DNA of 64,000 bases from Paracoccus salipaludis (GTDB lineage: Bacteria > Pseudomonadota > Alphaproteobacteria > Rhodobacterales > Rhodobacteraceae): assembly GCF_002287065.1 (NCBI RefSeq), contig NZ_NSJZ01000011.1:31676-95675 (forward strand). Reading direction: 5' to 3'. Each line of letters starts with the position of its first letter. Position 1 is the first letter of the stretch. Below the pieces are notes generated by a model, which saw only the letters and a list, made by a program, of their open reading frames with translations, searched no databases and was not told where the DNA came from. Position numbers and translations under genes: made by a program. Positions 35,222 to 47,275 of the stretch are shown here, one piece after another.

Positions 35222-35703
35222 TGCTGCTGCCCCATCCCCTCGTCACCGTCATCCTGACCCTCCTGTGGATGGTGCTGACGGGCTTCACCCTGGGCCAGCT
35301 GGTGCTGGGGGTGCTGGCGGGCATCCTCGGCGGGCTGGCCTATCGCCGCATCACGCCCCAGCGGATCATCGTCAGGCGCCCGGGCGCAATCGCGCGGCTG
35401 TTCGGGCGCGTGGCGGGCGACATCGTGCGCTCGAACTACGACGTGGCGCGGCTGATCCTGGCCGGAGGACGGCACCGCCGGCGCCGCGCGGGTTTCGTCC
35501 GCATCCCGCTGGACATGACCAGCCCCAACGGCCTTGCGGTGCTGGCCGTCATCATCACCGCCACCCCCGGCACCGCCTGGATCGAATACGAGCCCCGCAA
35601 CGGCCAGCTTCTGCTGCATGTCTTCGACCTGATCGAGGGCGACGACTGGGTCCGCACGATCAAGTCCCGCTACGAATCCCTGCTGATGGAGATCTTCGAA
35701 TGA
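35218..35703 (+). CDS. phaE: Pha/Mrp antiporter subunit E
   Basis: The 161-residue protein has two N-terminal membrane helices and a cytoplasmic domain (SNYDVARLILAGG and ITATPGTAWIEYEP), typical of MrpE/PhaE. ATGA overlaps link it to phaD (35218-35221) and phaF (35700-35703). Confidence 0.92.
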   Translation: MMLLPHPLVTVILTLLWMVLTGFTLGQLVLGVLAGILGGLAYRRITPQRIIVRRPGAIARLFGRVAGDIVRSNYDVARLILAGGRHRRRRAGFVRIPLDMTSPNGLAVLAVIITATPGTAWIEYEPRNGQLLLHVFDLIEGDDWVRTIKSRYESLLMEIFE

Positions 35704-35981
35704 GCGCAACGATCCTGTCTGCCGTCCTGACCGTTTCGCAGATCTGCCTTGTGGCCGCGCTGGTGCTGGCCGTGATGCGCGCCCTGCGCGGGCCCCGCGC
35801 CCAGGACCGGGTGCTGGGGCTCGACACGATGTATGTCTGCGCCATGCTGCTGCTGATCGTCACGGGGATGCAGCATGGCACCGTCTACCAGTTCGAGGCG
35901 GCCCTGGTCATGGGCGTGCTGGGCTTCGTCGCCACCACCGCCATGGCCAAGTTCCTGATGCGCGGCGAGGTGATCGAATGA
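35700..35981 (+). CDS. phaF: Pha/Mrp antiporter subunit F
   Basis: The 93-residue three-helix protein has the family core RALRGPRAQDRVLGLDTM and a second block VMGVLGFVATTAMAKFLMRG. A 4-bp overlap joins it to each neighbour. Confidence 0.92.
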   Translation: MSATILSAVLTVSQICLVAALVLAVMRALRGPRAQDRVLGLDTMYVCAMLLLIVTGMQHGTVYQFEAALVMGVLGFVATTAMAKFLMRGEVIE

Positions 35982-36340
35982 GCCACCTGGCCCAGATCCC
36001 CCCCGTCATCGCCCTGCTGATCGCGGGCTTCGTCGCGCTGGGGACGATCCTGACGCTGCTGGGCGCGATCGGCCTGGTGCGCCTGCCCAGCTTCTACGAA
36101 CGGCTGCACGCGCCCACGCTGGGAACGAGCTGGGGGGCGGCAGGGATCCTGATCGGCTCGATGCTGATGTTCTCGACCCTGGGCTCGCGGCTGGTGATCC
36201 ACGAGGTTTTCCTGGGCCTGCTCATCATGCTGACGACGCCCGTGACGATGATGGTGCTGGGCCGCGCGGCCCTGCACCGCGACCGCGCCGAGGGCCATCC
36301 CCCGCCCGGCACCGAAGGCCCCGGGCAGCCGCTGAAGTGA
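35978..36340 (+). CDS. phaG: Pha/Mrp antiporter subunit G
   Basis: The 120-residue protein has three membrane helices, with GAIGLVRLPSFYERLHAPTLG (the MrpG signature) after the first. It is the last gene of the operon and ends 3 bp before the convergent stop of cbbR at 36344. Confidence 0.92.
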   Translation: MSHLAQIPPVIALLIAGFVALGTILTLLGAIGLVRLPSFYERLHAPTLGTSWGAAGILIGSMLMFSTLGSRLVIHEVFLGLLIMLTTPVTMMVLGRAALHRDRAEGHPPPGTEGPGQPLK

Positions 36341-36343
36341 GGC

Positions 36344-37267
36344 TCAGGCCGCGGGCAGGAAAGCCCCCTGGCGATCCAGGATGTCCCGCCAGACCGTCAG
36401 TGCCGCGCCTTCGGGCGGGCTGTCGGCGCGGTGCAGGACGAACCAGCGCCGGAGGATCGGCAGGTCGTGGCGGCGCAGCGCGACCAGCCGTCCCGCCTTC
36501 AGTTCGTCCGCGACCGTGTGGCCGGAAATCAGCGCGATCCCCAGGCCCGCCATGACCGCCTGCTTGATCGTCTCGTTCGAATCCATCTCGATCTCGGCAT
36601 AAGGCGCGCCTTCGCCCAGCCGGTCCAGGAAGCGCTGCGCCAGCACACGGGTGCCCGAACCCGGCTCGCGCAGGATGATCGGCTGGGACAGGATCGCCTG
36701 CGCCGAAACCTCGGGATCGTCCGCAAGCGGGTGGCCGGGCGGCGCGATCATCACATGGGGGTGGGGCCCGAGATCGGCCGCCGTCACCACCGGGTCGCGC
36801 GGGGGCCGGCCCATCACCGCCAGGTCCACGGTGCCGTCTCGCAGCGCGGACAGCACCCAGCCGCGGTTCCCGACCCGCAGCGCGACCTCGATCCCCGGAT
36901 GGCTGCGCCGCAGGCCCGCGACAAGGCCCGGGGCGAAATACTTGCCGGTCGAGACCACCGCCAGGACGACGCGCCCCGCACGGCCCTGCCGCAGCGCCCC
37001 GATCTGGTCCAGCGCGCCCTGCAGCGCTGCATCGGCCCGGCGCGCCGCCGCCAGCAGCGCCTCGCCCGCGGGCGTCGCTGCAAAGGCATGGGCCCCGTCG
37101 CGGAAGATCAGCGGCGCGCCGACCACGTCCTCGAGCACCCGCAACTGGCTGTGGACCGCGGGGGCGGTCAGGCCCAGCGCCTGCGCCGCCCCGCTGATGG
37201 AACGCGCCTCGGCCACGGCGCAAAGCGCGCGCAGCTGGCGCAGGGTCAAGGCACTCAGGGCGCTCAT
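36344..37267 (-). CDS. cbbR: LysR-type regulator CbbR
   Basis: The 307-residue protein has an N-terminal winged helix-turn-helix (LTLRQLRALCAVAEARSISGAAQALGLTAPAVHSQLRVLEDVVG) and a substrate-binding-fold effector domain. It is transcribed divergently from cbbF with 99 bp between, the standard arrangement of CbbR, which activates Calvin cycle genes in response to metabolites such as RuBP. Its own start codon overlaps a TTCAG-N4-CTGAA dyad, fitting autoregulation. The family is certain; CbbR identity is from context. Confidence 0.88.
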   Translation of the reverse strand: MSALSALTLRQLRALCAVAEARSISGAAQALGLTAPAVHSQLRVLEDVVGAPLIFRDGAHAFAATPAGEALLAAARRADAALQGALDQIGALRQGRAGRVVLAVVSTGKYFAPGLVAGLRRSHPGIEVALRVGNRGWVLSALRDGTVDLAVMGRPPRDPVVTAADLGPHPHVMIAPPGHPLADDPEVSAQAILSQPIILREPGSGTRVLAQRFLDRLGEGAPYAEIEMDSNETIKQAVMAGLGIALISGHTVADELKAGRLVALRRHDLPILRRWFVLHRADSPPEGAALTVWRDILDRQGAFLPAA

Positions 37268-37310
37268 TCAGATTCCTGAAACGATGCTTCCAACTTATTA
37301 AATTTTCTAA
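37267..37310. promoter_or_regulatory. Putative CbbR operators between cbbR and cbbF
   Basis: TTCAG-ATTC-CTGAA (37267-37280) is a perfect dyad at the cbbR start, and TTATTAAATTTTCTAA (37295-37310) is an AT-rich near-palindrome of the T-N11-A type bound by LysR regulators, in an otherwise GC-rich region. They are the natural candidates for CbbR sites and for the -35/-10 area of the operon. Confidence 0.55.
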
Positions 37311-37366
37311 TCGATCCTCATGCGCATGATCAACCCGAAGGCAGTCGGCGCAGGGGAGGGCAACCG

Positions 37367-38374
37367 ATGGCAGGGGGCGAGGACATCGGGCTCGAGGATC
37401 TCGCCACCGCGACCGAGATCGCGCAGGTCATCCGCCGCATCGCCCGGGTCGCACGCGACCTGTCCCGGCGCATCGCGCGCGGCCCGCTGGAAGGCCACGC
37501 GGACACGGTCGGGGAAAACAGCGGCGGCGATGCGCAGAAGGCGCTGGACCTGATCGCCGACGATGCATTCGCCGCCGCGCTGAAGGGCAGTCCGGTGCGC
37601 TGGTATGCGTCCGAAGAACGCGAGAACGTGGCCGAGCTGAACCCCGGCGCGGGCCTGGCCCTGGCGATCGACCCCCTGGACGGATCGTCGAACATCGACG
37701 TGAACGTCTCGATCGGCACGATCTTCTCGATCCTGCCGGCCGGGCCCGACCCGCTGGCCTCGGTCCTGCGGCCCGGCACCGACCAGCTTGCGGCGGGCTA
37801 CGTGATCTACGGCCCCCAGACGGCGCTGGTGCTGACCGCCGGCCAGGGCACCAGCCTGCATGTCCTCGACCCCCGCACGGGCCGGTTCGAGCTTGCCACG
37901 GCGCGGCTGGAAATCCCCGCCGCCTCCAGCGAGTTCGCGATCAATGTCTCGAACTACCGCCACTGGGGCGCAGCCGTGCGGGCCTATATCGACGACTGCC
38001 TGGCGGGCGAGACGGGGCCGCGCGCCAAGAACTTCAACATGCGCTGGATCGCCTCGCTTGTGGCCGAAACCCACCGCATCGTCAGCCGGGGCGGCATCTT
38101 CCTGTATCCCTCGGATGCCCGGCGCGGATACGAGCGCGGGCGGCTGCGCCATGTTTATGAATGCGCGCCCATCGCCCTTCTGGTCGAGCAGGCGGGGGGC
38201 GCCGCCACCGACGGCTGCGACCGCATCCTCGACCGGGTGCCGCAGTCATTGCACGAACGCACGCCCTTTGTCTTCGGCACCGCCGACAAGGTGCATCGCG
38301 TCGCCGCCTATCACGACCTCCCGCACGAGGAAGTCGCCGCCCTTTTCGGCCAGCGCGGCCTCTTCCGGCAGTGA
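37367..38374 (+). CDS. cbbF: Fructose-1,6-bisphosphatase (class I)
   Basis: The 335-residue enzyme dephosphorylates fructose 1,6-bisphosphate (and possibly sedoheptulose bisphosphate) in the Calvin cycle. It shows [34 protein letters not shown], with the metal-binding DPLDGSS, and later [10 protein letters not shown]. Start ATG 37367 follows an AGGGGAGGG ribosome site. It is the first gene of the cbb operon, followed by cbbP after 6 bp. Confidence 0.95.
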   Translation: MAGGEDIGLEDLATATEIAQVIRRIARVARDLSRRIARGPLEGHADTVGENSGGDAQKALDLIADDAFAAALKGSPVRWYASEERENVAELNPGAGLALAIDPLDGSSNIDVNVSIGTIFSILPAGPDPLASVLRPGTDQLAAGYVIYGPQTALVLTAGQGTSLHVLDPRTGRFELATARLEIPAASSEFAINVSNYRHWGAAVRAYIDDCLAGETGPRAKNFNMRWIASLVAETHRIVSRGGIFLYPSDARRGYERGRLRHVYECAPIALLVEQAGGAATDGCDRILDRVPQSLHERTPFVFGTADKVHRVAAYHDLPHEEVAALFGQRGLFRQ

Positions 38375-38380
38375 GGTTCC

Positions 38381-39253
38381 ATGAGCAGGAAACATCCCAT
38401 CATCTCGGTCACCGGCAGTTCGGGCGCGGGCACCACCACGGTCAAGACGACCTTCGACCAGATCTTCCGCCGCGAAGGCATCAGCGCCGTCTCGATCGAG
38501 GGCGACGCCTTCCACCGCTACGACCGCGCCGCGATGAAGGCGGAACTGTCCCGGCGCACCGCCTCGGGGGACAACACCTTCAGCCATTTCTCGCTGGACG
38601 CCAACGAGCTTGGGAAGCTGGAGGACATCTTCCGCATCTATGGCGAGACCGGACGCGGCGAGACCCGTCATTATGTCCATGACGACCGCGAGGCCGAGCG
38701 CTGGGGCGCGGCCCCCGGCACCTTCACCGGATGGGCCCCCTTCGAGGACGGCAGCGACCTTCTGTTCTACGAAGGGCTGCACGGCGCGGTGAAGACGGAC
38801 GGGCTCGACATCGCCCGGCACGCCGACCTCAAGATTGGGGTGGTGCCGGTCATCAACCTCGAATGGATCCAGAAGATCCACCGCGACAAGGCCTCGCGCG
38901 GCTATTCGACCGAGGCGGTGACGGACGTGATCCTGCGGCGGATGCACGACTACGTGCATGTGATCACGCCCCAGTTCACCCAGACCGACATCAACTTCCA
39001 GCGGGTGCCGGTGGTTGATACCTCGAACCCCTTCATCGCCCGCTGGATCCCCACGGCCGACGAGAGCCTGGTCGTGATCCGCTTCCGCAACCCGCGCGGC
39101 ATCGACTTCGCCTATCTCACCCAGATGATCCAGGGCTCGTGGATGAGCCGGGCAAACTCGATCGTCATTCCGGGCCCCAAGATGGACCTGGCGATGCAGC
39201 TGATCCTGACGCCGATGGTCCAGCGGCTGGTCGAAACCTCGAAAAGGGCCTGA
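38381..39253 (+). CDS. cbbP: Phosphoribulokinase
   Basis: The 290-residue enzyme phosphorylates ribulose 5-phosphate to RuBP. It has the P-loop [11 protein letters not shown] (about 11-21), [12 protein letters not shown] and YEGLHG, features of the proteobacterial octameric class. The length matches cbbP proteins. The next gene cbbT starts 4 bp after its stop. Confidence 0.96.
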   Translation: MSRKHPIISVTGSSGAGTTTVKTTFDQIFRREGISAVSIEGDAFHRYDRAAMKAELSRRTASGDNTFSHFSLDANELGKLEDIFRIYGETGRGETRHYVHDDREAERWGAAPGTFTGWAPFEDGSDLLFYEGLHGAVKTDGLDIARHADLKIGVVPVINLEWIQKIHRDKASRGYSTEAVTDVILRRMHDYVHVITPQFTQTDINFQRVPVVDTSNPFIARWIPTADESLVVIRFRNPRGIDFAYLTQMIQGSWMSRANSIVIPGPKMDLAMQLILTPMVQRLVETSKRA

Positions 39254-39257
39254 TCCG

Positions 39258-41252
39258 ATGAACGCACCCATGACGAAGACCTATGACATGGCCGAGCGCG
39301 CGATGGCCAATGCCATCCGGGCGCTGACGATGGACGCGGTGCAGGCGGCGAACTCGGGCCATCCGGGGATGCCGATGGGGATGGCGGATGTGGCGGCGGT
39401 GCTGTTCGACCGCTTCATCACGCTGGACCCGGGCGACCCGAAATGGCCCGACCGCGACCGCTTCGTGCTGTCGGCGGGGCATGGGTCCATGCTGCTTTAC
39501 GCGATCAACCACCTGCTCGGTTACGCCGACATGCCGGTCGAGGAGCTTCGCCGCTTTCGCCAGCTTGGCGCGCGGACGGCGGGGCACCCGGAATACGGCC
39601 ATGCGGCGGGGGTCGAGGTCACGACCGGCCCCCTGGGACAGGGCATCGCCACCGCCGTCGGCATGGCGCTGGCCGAGAGGATGGCCAACGCCCGCTTCGG
39701 CGACGACCTGGTGGACCACTGGACCTGGGTCATCGCGGGCGACGGCTGCCTGATGGAAGGCATCAGCCACGAGGCGATCGACATGGCCGGGCACCTCGGC
39801 CTCGGCCGGCTGGTCGTGCTGTGGGACGACAACCGCATCACCATCGACGGGGGGACCGGGCTTTCCACCTCGACCGACCAGATGGCGCGCTTCGCCGCGT
39901 CCGGCTGGCACACCATCGCCTGCGACGCCCATGATCCGGCCGAGATCGCCGCCGCAATTGACGCCGCGCGCCGCGACCCCCGGCCCTCGCTGGTGGCCTG
40001 CCGCTCGGTGATCGGCTTCGGCGCGCCGAACAAGCAGGGCGGCCACGATGTCCACGGTGCGCCGCTGGGCGCCGAGGAGATCGCGGCGGCGCGCGGCTAT
40101 CTTGAATGGGCGCACGAGCCCTTCGTCATCGCGCCCGCCGTTTACGGGAAGTGGCGCGGCATCGCCCGCCGCGGGGCCAAGGCGCGGAGGGAATGGGAAA
40201 AGCGCCTTGAGGCGCACCCCCGGCGGGACGCCTTCAAGGCGGCACAGGCCCGTGGCGGGCTGGATGAACTGACCGCCATGATGGCCGGTCACAAGGCGCA
40301 GTTGCTGCTGAACCGGCCCCGGGTTGCCACCCGCAAGGCGTCCGAGATGGCGCTGGCGGTGGTGAATGCCGCGCTGTCCGATACGGTCGGCGGCTCGGCC
40401 GACCTGACCGGGTCGAACCTGACCCGCACGAAGGACATGCGCCCGGTCCAGCGCGGCGATTACGGCGGACGCTACCTCAATTACGGCATCCGCGAGCATG
40501 GCATGGCGGCCGCGATGAACGGCCTCGCGCTGCACGGGGGCTTCCGGCCCTACGGGGGCACGTTCCTCGCCTTTGCCGACTACTGCCGTCCCTCGATCCG
40601 GCTGTCGGCGCTGATGGGGGTGCCGGTCACCTATGTGATGACGCACGATTCCATCGGCCTGGGCGAGGACGGCCCGACGCACCAGCCGGTCGAGCATCTG
40701 GCCTCGCTGCGGGCCATCCCAAACCTCCTCGTGATCCGCCCCGCCGATGCGGTGGAAACGGCCGAGGCCTGGGAGATCGCCATGGCCTCGGCCGACCGGC
40801 CCGTGCTGCTGGCGCTGTCTCGGCAGAACCTGCCCACCGTCCGCAAGGACGCTACCGAAAACCTGACGGCGCGCGGGGCATACCCCCTCATTGACCCCGG
40901 CGACCGCCAGGTCACCCTGATCGCGACCGGATCGGAGGTCGAGATCGCGCTTGCCGCCGCCGAACTGCTGGAAACACAGGGCATCCGCGCCGCCGTGGTC
41001 AGCGCCCCCAGCTTCGAACTGTTCGCAAGCCAGTCGGGGGACTACCGCGCCGCAACCCTCGGCACCGCCCCCCGCGTCGGCATCGAGGCCGCCATCCGGC
41101 AGGGCTGGGACGGCCCGGTCCTGCGGACCACCGACGCCTTTGTCGGCATGACGGGCTTCGGCGCCTCGGCCCCCGCGCCCGAGCTTTACCGGCATTTCGG
41201 CGTCACGGCCAAGGCCGTCGCCGCAACCGCCCGCACCCTGATCGAGGAGTGA
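39258..41252 (+). CDS. cbbT: Transketolase
   Basis: The 664-residue ThDP enzyme shows [13 protein letters not shown] near the N-terminus, [13 protein letters not shown] (ThDP motif, about 155-167) and [22 protein letters not shown] (about 460-480). It moves two-carbon units in RuBP regeneration. Position in the operon marks it as the cycle-specific copy. cbbA begins 4 bp after its stop. Confidence 0.96.
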   Translation: MNAPMTKTYDMAERAMANAIRALTMDAVQAANSGHPGMPMGMADVAAVLFDRFITLDPGDPKWPDRDRFVLSAGHGSMLLYAINHLLGYADMPVEELRRFRQLGARTAGHPEYGHAAGVEVTTGPLGQGIATAVGMALAERMANARFGDDLVDHWTWVIAGDGCLMEGISHEAIDMAGHLGLGRLVVLWDDNRITIDGGTGLSTSTDQMARFAASGWHTIACDAHDPAEIAAAIDAARRDPRPSLVACRSVIGFGAPNKQGGHDVHGAPLGAEEIAAARGYLEWAHEPFVIAPAVYGKWRGIARRGAKARREWEKRLEAHPRRDAFKAAQARGGLDELTAMMAGHKAQLLLNRPRVATRKASEMALAVVNAALSDTVGGSADLTGSNLTRTKDMRPVQRGDYGGRYLNYGIREHGMAAAMNGLALHGGFRPYGGTFLAFADYCRPSIRLSALMGVPVTYVMTHDSIGLGEDGPTHQPVEHLASLRAIPNLLVIRPADAVETAEAWEIAMASADRPVLLALSRQNLPTVRKDATENLTARGAYPLIDPGDRQVTLIATGSEVEIALAAAELLETQGIRAAVVSAPSFELFASQSGDYRAATLGTAPRVGIEAAIRQGWDGPVLRTTDAFVGMTGFGASAPAPELYRHFGVTAKAVAATARTLIEE

Positions 41253-41256
41253 GCCG

Positions 41257-43817
<2,561 letters not shown>

Positions 43818-43827
43818 GGAGGATCAG

Positions 43828-44217
43828 ATGCGCATCACCCAGGGCTGCTTCAGCTTCCTGCCCGACCTGACCGACGACGAGATCGGCGCCCAGGTCGAAT
43901 ACTGCCTCGGCCGTGGCTGGGCCATCGGGCTCGAATACACCGACGAGCCGCACCCCCGGAACACCTATTGGGAGATGTGGGGCAATCCCATGTTCGACCT
44001 GAGGGACGCCAAGGGCGTGATGATGGAACTGGACGACTGCCGCAAGGCGCATGGCGACAAGTACATCCGCATCAACGCCTTCGACAGCACCCGCGGATTC
44101 GAGACGGTGACCATGAGCTTCATCGTCAACCGCCCGGCCGTCGAGCCCGAGATCATCATGCGGCGGACCGAGGTGAACGGGCGCTCCATCCGCTACACCC
44201 ACGAGGTCGCGCGCTGA
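43828..44217 (+). CDS. cbbS: RuBisCO small subunit, form IC
   Basis: The 129-residue protein starts MRITQGCFSFLPDLTDDEI, with EYTDEPHPRNTYWEMWG, and has the C-terminal extension (PEIIMRRTEVNGRSIRYTHEVAR) that forms the beta-barrel of red-type small subunits. Start ATG 43828 follows an AGGAGGA ribosome site. Forms L8S8 with cbbL. Confidence 0.97.
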   Translation: MRITQGCFSFLPDLTDDEIGAQVEYCLGRGWAIGLEYTDEPHPRNTYWEMWGNPMFDLRDAKGVMMELDDCRKAHGDKYIRINAFDSTRGFETVTMSFIVNRPAVEPEIIMRRTEVNGRSIRYTHEVAR

Positions 44218-44231
44218 TCGCCACGCTCGGA

Positions 44232-44285
44232 CCGGGGGGCTTTCTGCCCCCCGGACCCCCCGAGGATATTTCCACGAAGAAGAAG
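44232..44285 (+). terminator. Hairpin plus intergenic repeat between cbbS and cbbX
   Basis: CCGGGGGGC/GCCCCCCGG (44232-44240 and 44246-44254) forms a 9-bp stem with a TTTCT loop. It is followed by a copy of the intergenic repeat GAGGATATTTCCACGAAGAA (44263-44282). It may lower cbbX expression relative to cbbLS by partial termination or protect the cbbLS mRNA end. Confidence 0.5.
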
Positions 44286-44294
44286 GGCTGAAGG

Positions 44295-45221
44295 ATGGAC
44301 GACGCGACACCGACTTCGATCGACCTGCGAGCGGAGTATGCAGAGTCCGGCGTCCGCGAGGTGCTGGACGAGTTGGACCGCGAACTGATCGGGCTTGCCC
44401 CCGTCAAGCAACGCATCCGCGAGACGGCGGCGCTGCTGCTGGTGGACCGGGCGCGGGCGCGGCTGGGGCTGAGCCGCGAGACCCCGACCCTGCACATGAG
44501 CTTCACCGGCAATCCCGGCACCGGCAAGACCACGGTGGCGCAGAAGATGGCCGGGCTGCTGCATCGCCTGGGCTATGTCCGCAAGGGCCACCTGGTCAGC
44601 GTCACCCGCGACGACCTTGTGGGGCAGTACATCGGCCACACCGCCCCCAAGACCAAGGAGGTGCTGAAGAAGGCCATGGGGGGCGTCCTGTTCATCGACG
44701 AGGCCTATTACCTCTACAAGCCCGACAACGAGCGCGACTACGGGCAGGAGGCCATCGAGATCCTGCTGCAGGTGATGGAGAACAACCGCGACGACCTGGT
44801 GGTCATCATGGCGGGCTACGCCGACCGGATGGACCGCTTCTTCTCGGCCAACCCCGGCTTCCGGTCGCGCATCGCCCATCACATCGACTTTCCCGACTAT
44901 ACCGACGGGGAACTGGGACGCATCGCCGGGTCGATGCTGGACGCGCAGGGCTACCGGCTGGACGACGAGGCGGGCGCCGCGATGGCCGAATACATCGCCC
45001 TGCGCCGCGAACAGCCGCATTTCGCCAATGCGCGGTCCATCCGCAACGCGCTGGACCGCGCGCGGCTGCGGCAGGCGAACCGGCTGTTTTCCCGGGATCG
45101 GCCCGTGACGGCGGCGGAACTCTGCACTATGACGCAGGCCGACATCCGCGCGAGCCGCGTCTTTTCCGGCGGGCTCGACCCCGACGGCAGCCGCAGGAAG
45201 GACGACCCGCATGAGCTTTGA
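44295..45221 (+). CDS. cbbX: RuBisCO activase CbbX
   Basis: The 308-residue AAA+ protein has Walker [10 protein letters not shown] (about 74-82) and Walker [12 protein letters not shown], plus the sensor region [14 protein letters not shown]. It remodels inhibited red-type RuBisCO by pulling on the CbbL C-terminus. The length is normal. Its 3' end overlaps cbbE by 11 bp. Confidence 0.96.
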   Translation: MDDATPTSIDLRAEYAESGVREVLDELDRELIGLAPVKQRIRETAALLLVDRARARLGLSRETPTLHMSFTGNPGTGKTTVAQKMAGLLHRLGYVRKGHLVSVTRDDLVGQYIGHTAPKTKEVLKKAMGGVLFIDEAYYLYKPDNERDYGQEAIEILLQVMENNRDDLVVIMAGYADRMDRFFSANPGFRSRIAHHIDFPDYTDGELGRIAGSMLDAQGYRLDDEAGAAMAEYIALRREQPHFANARSIRNALDRARLRQANRLFSRDRPVTAAELCTMTQADIRASRVFSGGLDPDGSRRKDDPHEL

Positions 45222-45900
45222 CCGCAAGATCAAGATCGCCCCCTCGATCCTGTCGGCCGACTTCGCCGATTTCGGCCGCGAGATCCGCGCGGTCGAGGAC
45301 CAGGGCGCCGACTGGGTCCACGTGGACGTGATGGACGGGCATTTCGTCCCGAACATCACCTTCGGCCCCCCCGCCGTCGCGGCGTTCCGCAAGCACGTCA
45401 GCACCGTCATGGACGTGCATCTGATGATCGCCCCCGTGGACCCCTACATCGACGCCTTCGCCAAGGCGGGCGCCGACATCATCACCGCCCATGTCGAGGC
45501 GGGGCCCCATATCCACCGCACCCTGCAGGCGATCCGCGGCGCGGGTGCCCGCGCGGGGGTCGCGCTCAACCCCGGCACCCCGGCGGAAGCGGTCGAGCAC
45601 CTGCTGGACCTGGCCGACCTCGTCTGCGTGATGACGGTCAACCCCGGCTTCGGCGGACAGAAGTTCATCGACATGACCGACAAGGTCCGCCGCCTGCGCG
45701 CGATGATCGGCGACCGCCCCGTGCATATCGAGATCGACGGCGGCGTCGATCCCACGACCGCCCCGCGGCTGGCCGAGGCAGGGGCAGACGTGCTGGTCGC
45801 GGGCTCGGCCGTGTTCCGGGGCGGCTCGGTGTCGAACTCCGCCCCTTACGGCGAGAACATCCGCGCCATCCGGGCGGCGGCCGAGGCGGCGCTGGCGTGA
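45211..45900 (+). CDS. cbbE: Ribulose-phosphate 3-epimerase
   Basis: The 229-residue TIM-barrel enzyme interconverts ribulose and xylulose 5-phosphates. It has [35 protein letters not shown] and [14 protein letters not shown], the family signatures with metal-binding His and Asp. It is part of the cbb operon. Confidence 0.96.
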   Translation: MSFDRKIKIAPSILSADFADFGREIRAVEDQGADWVHVDVMDGHFVPNITFGPPAVAAFRKHVSTVMDVHLMIAPVDPYIDAFAKAGADIITAHVEAGPHIHRTLQAIRGAGARAGVALNPGTPAEAVEHLLDLADLVCVMTVNPGFGGQKFIDMTDKVRRLRAMIGDRPVHIEIDGGVDPTTAPRLAEAGADVLVAGSAVFRGGSVSNSAPYGENIRAIRAAAEAALA

Positions 45901-46595
45901 CGCTGCGGGCGATCATCTTCGACGTGGACGGCACGCTGGCCGAAACCGAGGAACTGCATCGCCGCGCCTTCAACGAGACCTTCGCCGCCCGGGGGCTCGA
46001 CTGGCACTGGGACCGGGACCGTTACCGCGAGTTGCTGCAGGTGACGGGCGGCAAGGAGCGCATGGCCCATGATCTGGCCCAGCGCGGGCTTGCGGCCGGG
46101 GACCACGACATCCCCGCCCTTCACCGCGCCAAGACCGACCGCTACACCGACCTGATGGCGCGCGGAGAGATCGCGCTGCGCCCGGGCATCGCCGACCTGA
46201 TCCGCTCGGGCCGCGAGGCGGGGGTGCGGCTGGCGATCGCCACGACGACCAGCCGGCCCAATATCGACGCGCTGGTCCGCGCCACGCTGGGCCGCGAGGC
46301 GGGCGATCTGTTCGCTGCCATCGCGGCGGGCGACGAGGTGCAGGCGAAGAAGCCCGCGCCCGATGTCTACCTGCTGGCGCTGGACCGGCTGGGCATCCCC
46401 CCCGAGAAGGCCGTGGCGCTGGAGGATTCGGTCAACGGCCTGATGTCCGCGCGGGCGGCGGGCTTGCGCTGCGTGGTCAGCCCTGCGACCTATACGGCGG
46501 GCGACCCGTTCCCCGGCGACTGCGCGCTTGTCGGGGACTTCACCCATATCGCCTCGGTCGAGGCGCTGGAACGGCTGCTGGAGGCCAAGGCATGA
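45897..46595 (+). CDS. cbbY: HAD hydrolase CbbY (xylulose-bisphosphate phosphatase type)
   Basis: The 232-residue HAD protein has [23 protein letters not shown] (nucleophile Asp), an ATTTS motif and [31 protein letters not shown]. CbbY of Rhodobacter sphaeroides dephosphorylates xylulose 1,5-bisphosphate, a RuBisCO inhibitor. It starts at GTG 45897 overlapping the cbbE stop. Confidence 0.88.
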   Translation: MTLRAIIFDVDGTLAETEELHRRAFNETFAARGLDWHWDRDRYRELLQVTGGKERMAHDLAQRGLAAGDHDIPALHRAKTDRYTDLMARGEIALRPGIADLIRSGREAGVRLAIATTTSRPNIDALVRATLGREAGDLFAAIAAGDEVQAKKPAPDVYLLALDRLGIPPEKAVALEDSVNGLMSARAAGLRCVVSPATYTAGDPFPGDCALVGDFTHIASVEALERLLEAKA

Positions 46596-47257
46596 TCGTG
46601 ATCTTCGACCTGGACGGCACGTTGATCGACAGCGCCCCCGACATCCACAAGACCGCGAACGAGGTGCTGGCCGAGGAAGGCCTGGGCCTGCTGGACATGG
46701 ACACGGTCCGCGGCTTCGTCGGGCATGGCATGCCGCATCTGGTGCGGCAGCTGCTGGGGGCGCACGGGATCGAGGATGAGGCGCGGGCCGCGCGCATGAT
46801 CTCGTCCTTCGGCGCCCGCTACGACGGCGCGGTGGGGCTGACCCGGTTCTACGCGGGCGCGGCCGAGGCGCTGGCGGCGCTGAAGGCGCAGGGCCATGTG
46901 CTCGGGCTGTGCACGAACAAGCCGGTGGCGCCCGCGCGGGCGGTGATGCGGCACATGGGCATCCTCGATTGCTTCACCGCCGTCATCGGCGGCGACAGCG
47001 GCCCCCGCCGCAAGCCGGACCCCGAGCCGCTGTGGATGGCCATCGCGGATTGCGGGGGCGGACCCGCGCTGTTCGTGGGCGACAGCGAGGTGGACGCGGC
47101 CACGGCGACCGCCGCGGGCGTGCCGCTGATCGTCCACACCGAGGGCTATCGCAAGACGCCGGCCGAGGATTTCCCCCATGTCGCGGCCTTCAGCGACTTC
47201 GCCGCGCTGCCGGGGATCGTCGCCGCGCAGGCGGAAGCCCTGGAAACGGCGGGCTGA
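46592..47257 (+). CDS. cbbZ: Phosphoglycolate phosphatase
   Basis: The 221-residue HAD protein has IFDLDGTLIDSAPDIHKTANEVL, LCTNKP and GGDSGPRRKPDPEPLWMA with FVGDSEVDAATA, the Gph family pattern. It removes phosphate from 2-phosphoglycolate formed by RuBisCO oxygenation. It overlaps cbbY by 4 bp and is the last gene of the operon. Confidence 0.92.
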   Translation: MIVIFDLDGTLIDSAPDIHKTANEVLAEEGLGLLDMDTVRGFVGHGMPHLVRQLLGAHGIEDEARAARMISSFGARYDGAVGLTRFYAGAAEALAALKAQGHVLGLCTNKPVAPARAVMRHMGILDCFTAVIGGDSGPRRKPDPEPLWMAIADCGGGPALFVGDSEVDAATATAAGVPLIVHTEGYRKTPAEDFPHVAAFSDFAALPGIVAAQAEALETAG

Positions 47258-47275
47258 CGCCCCTGCCGGTCCGGT

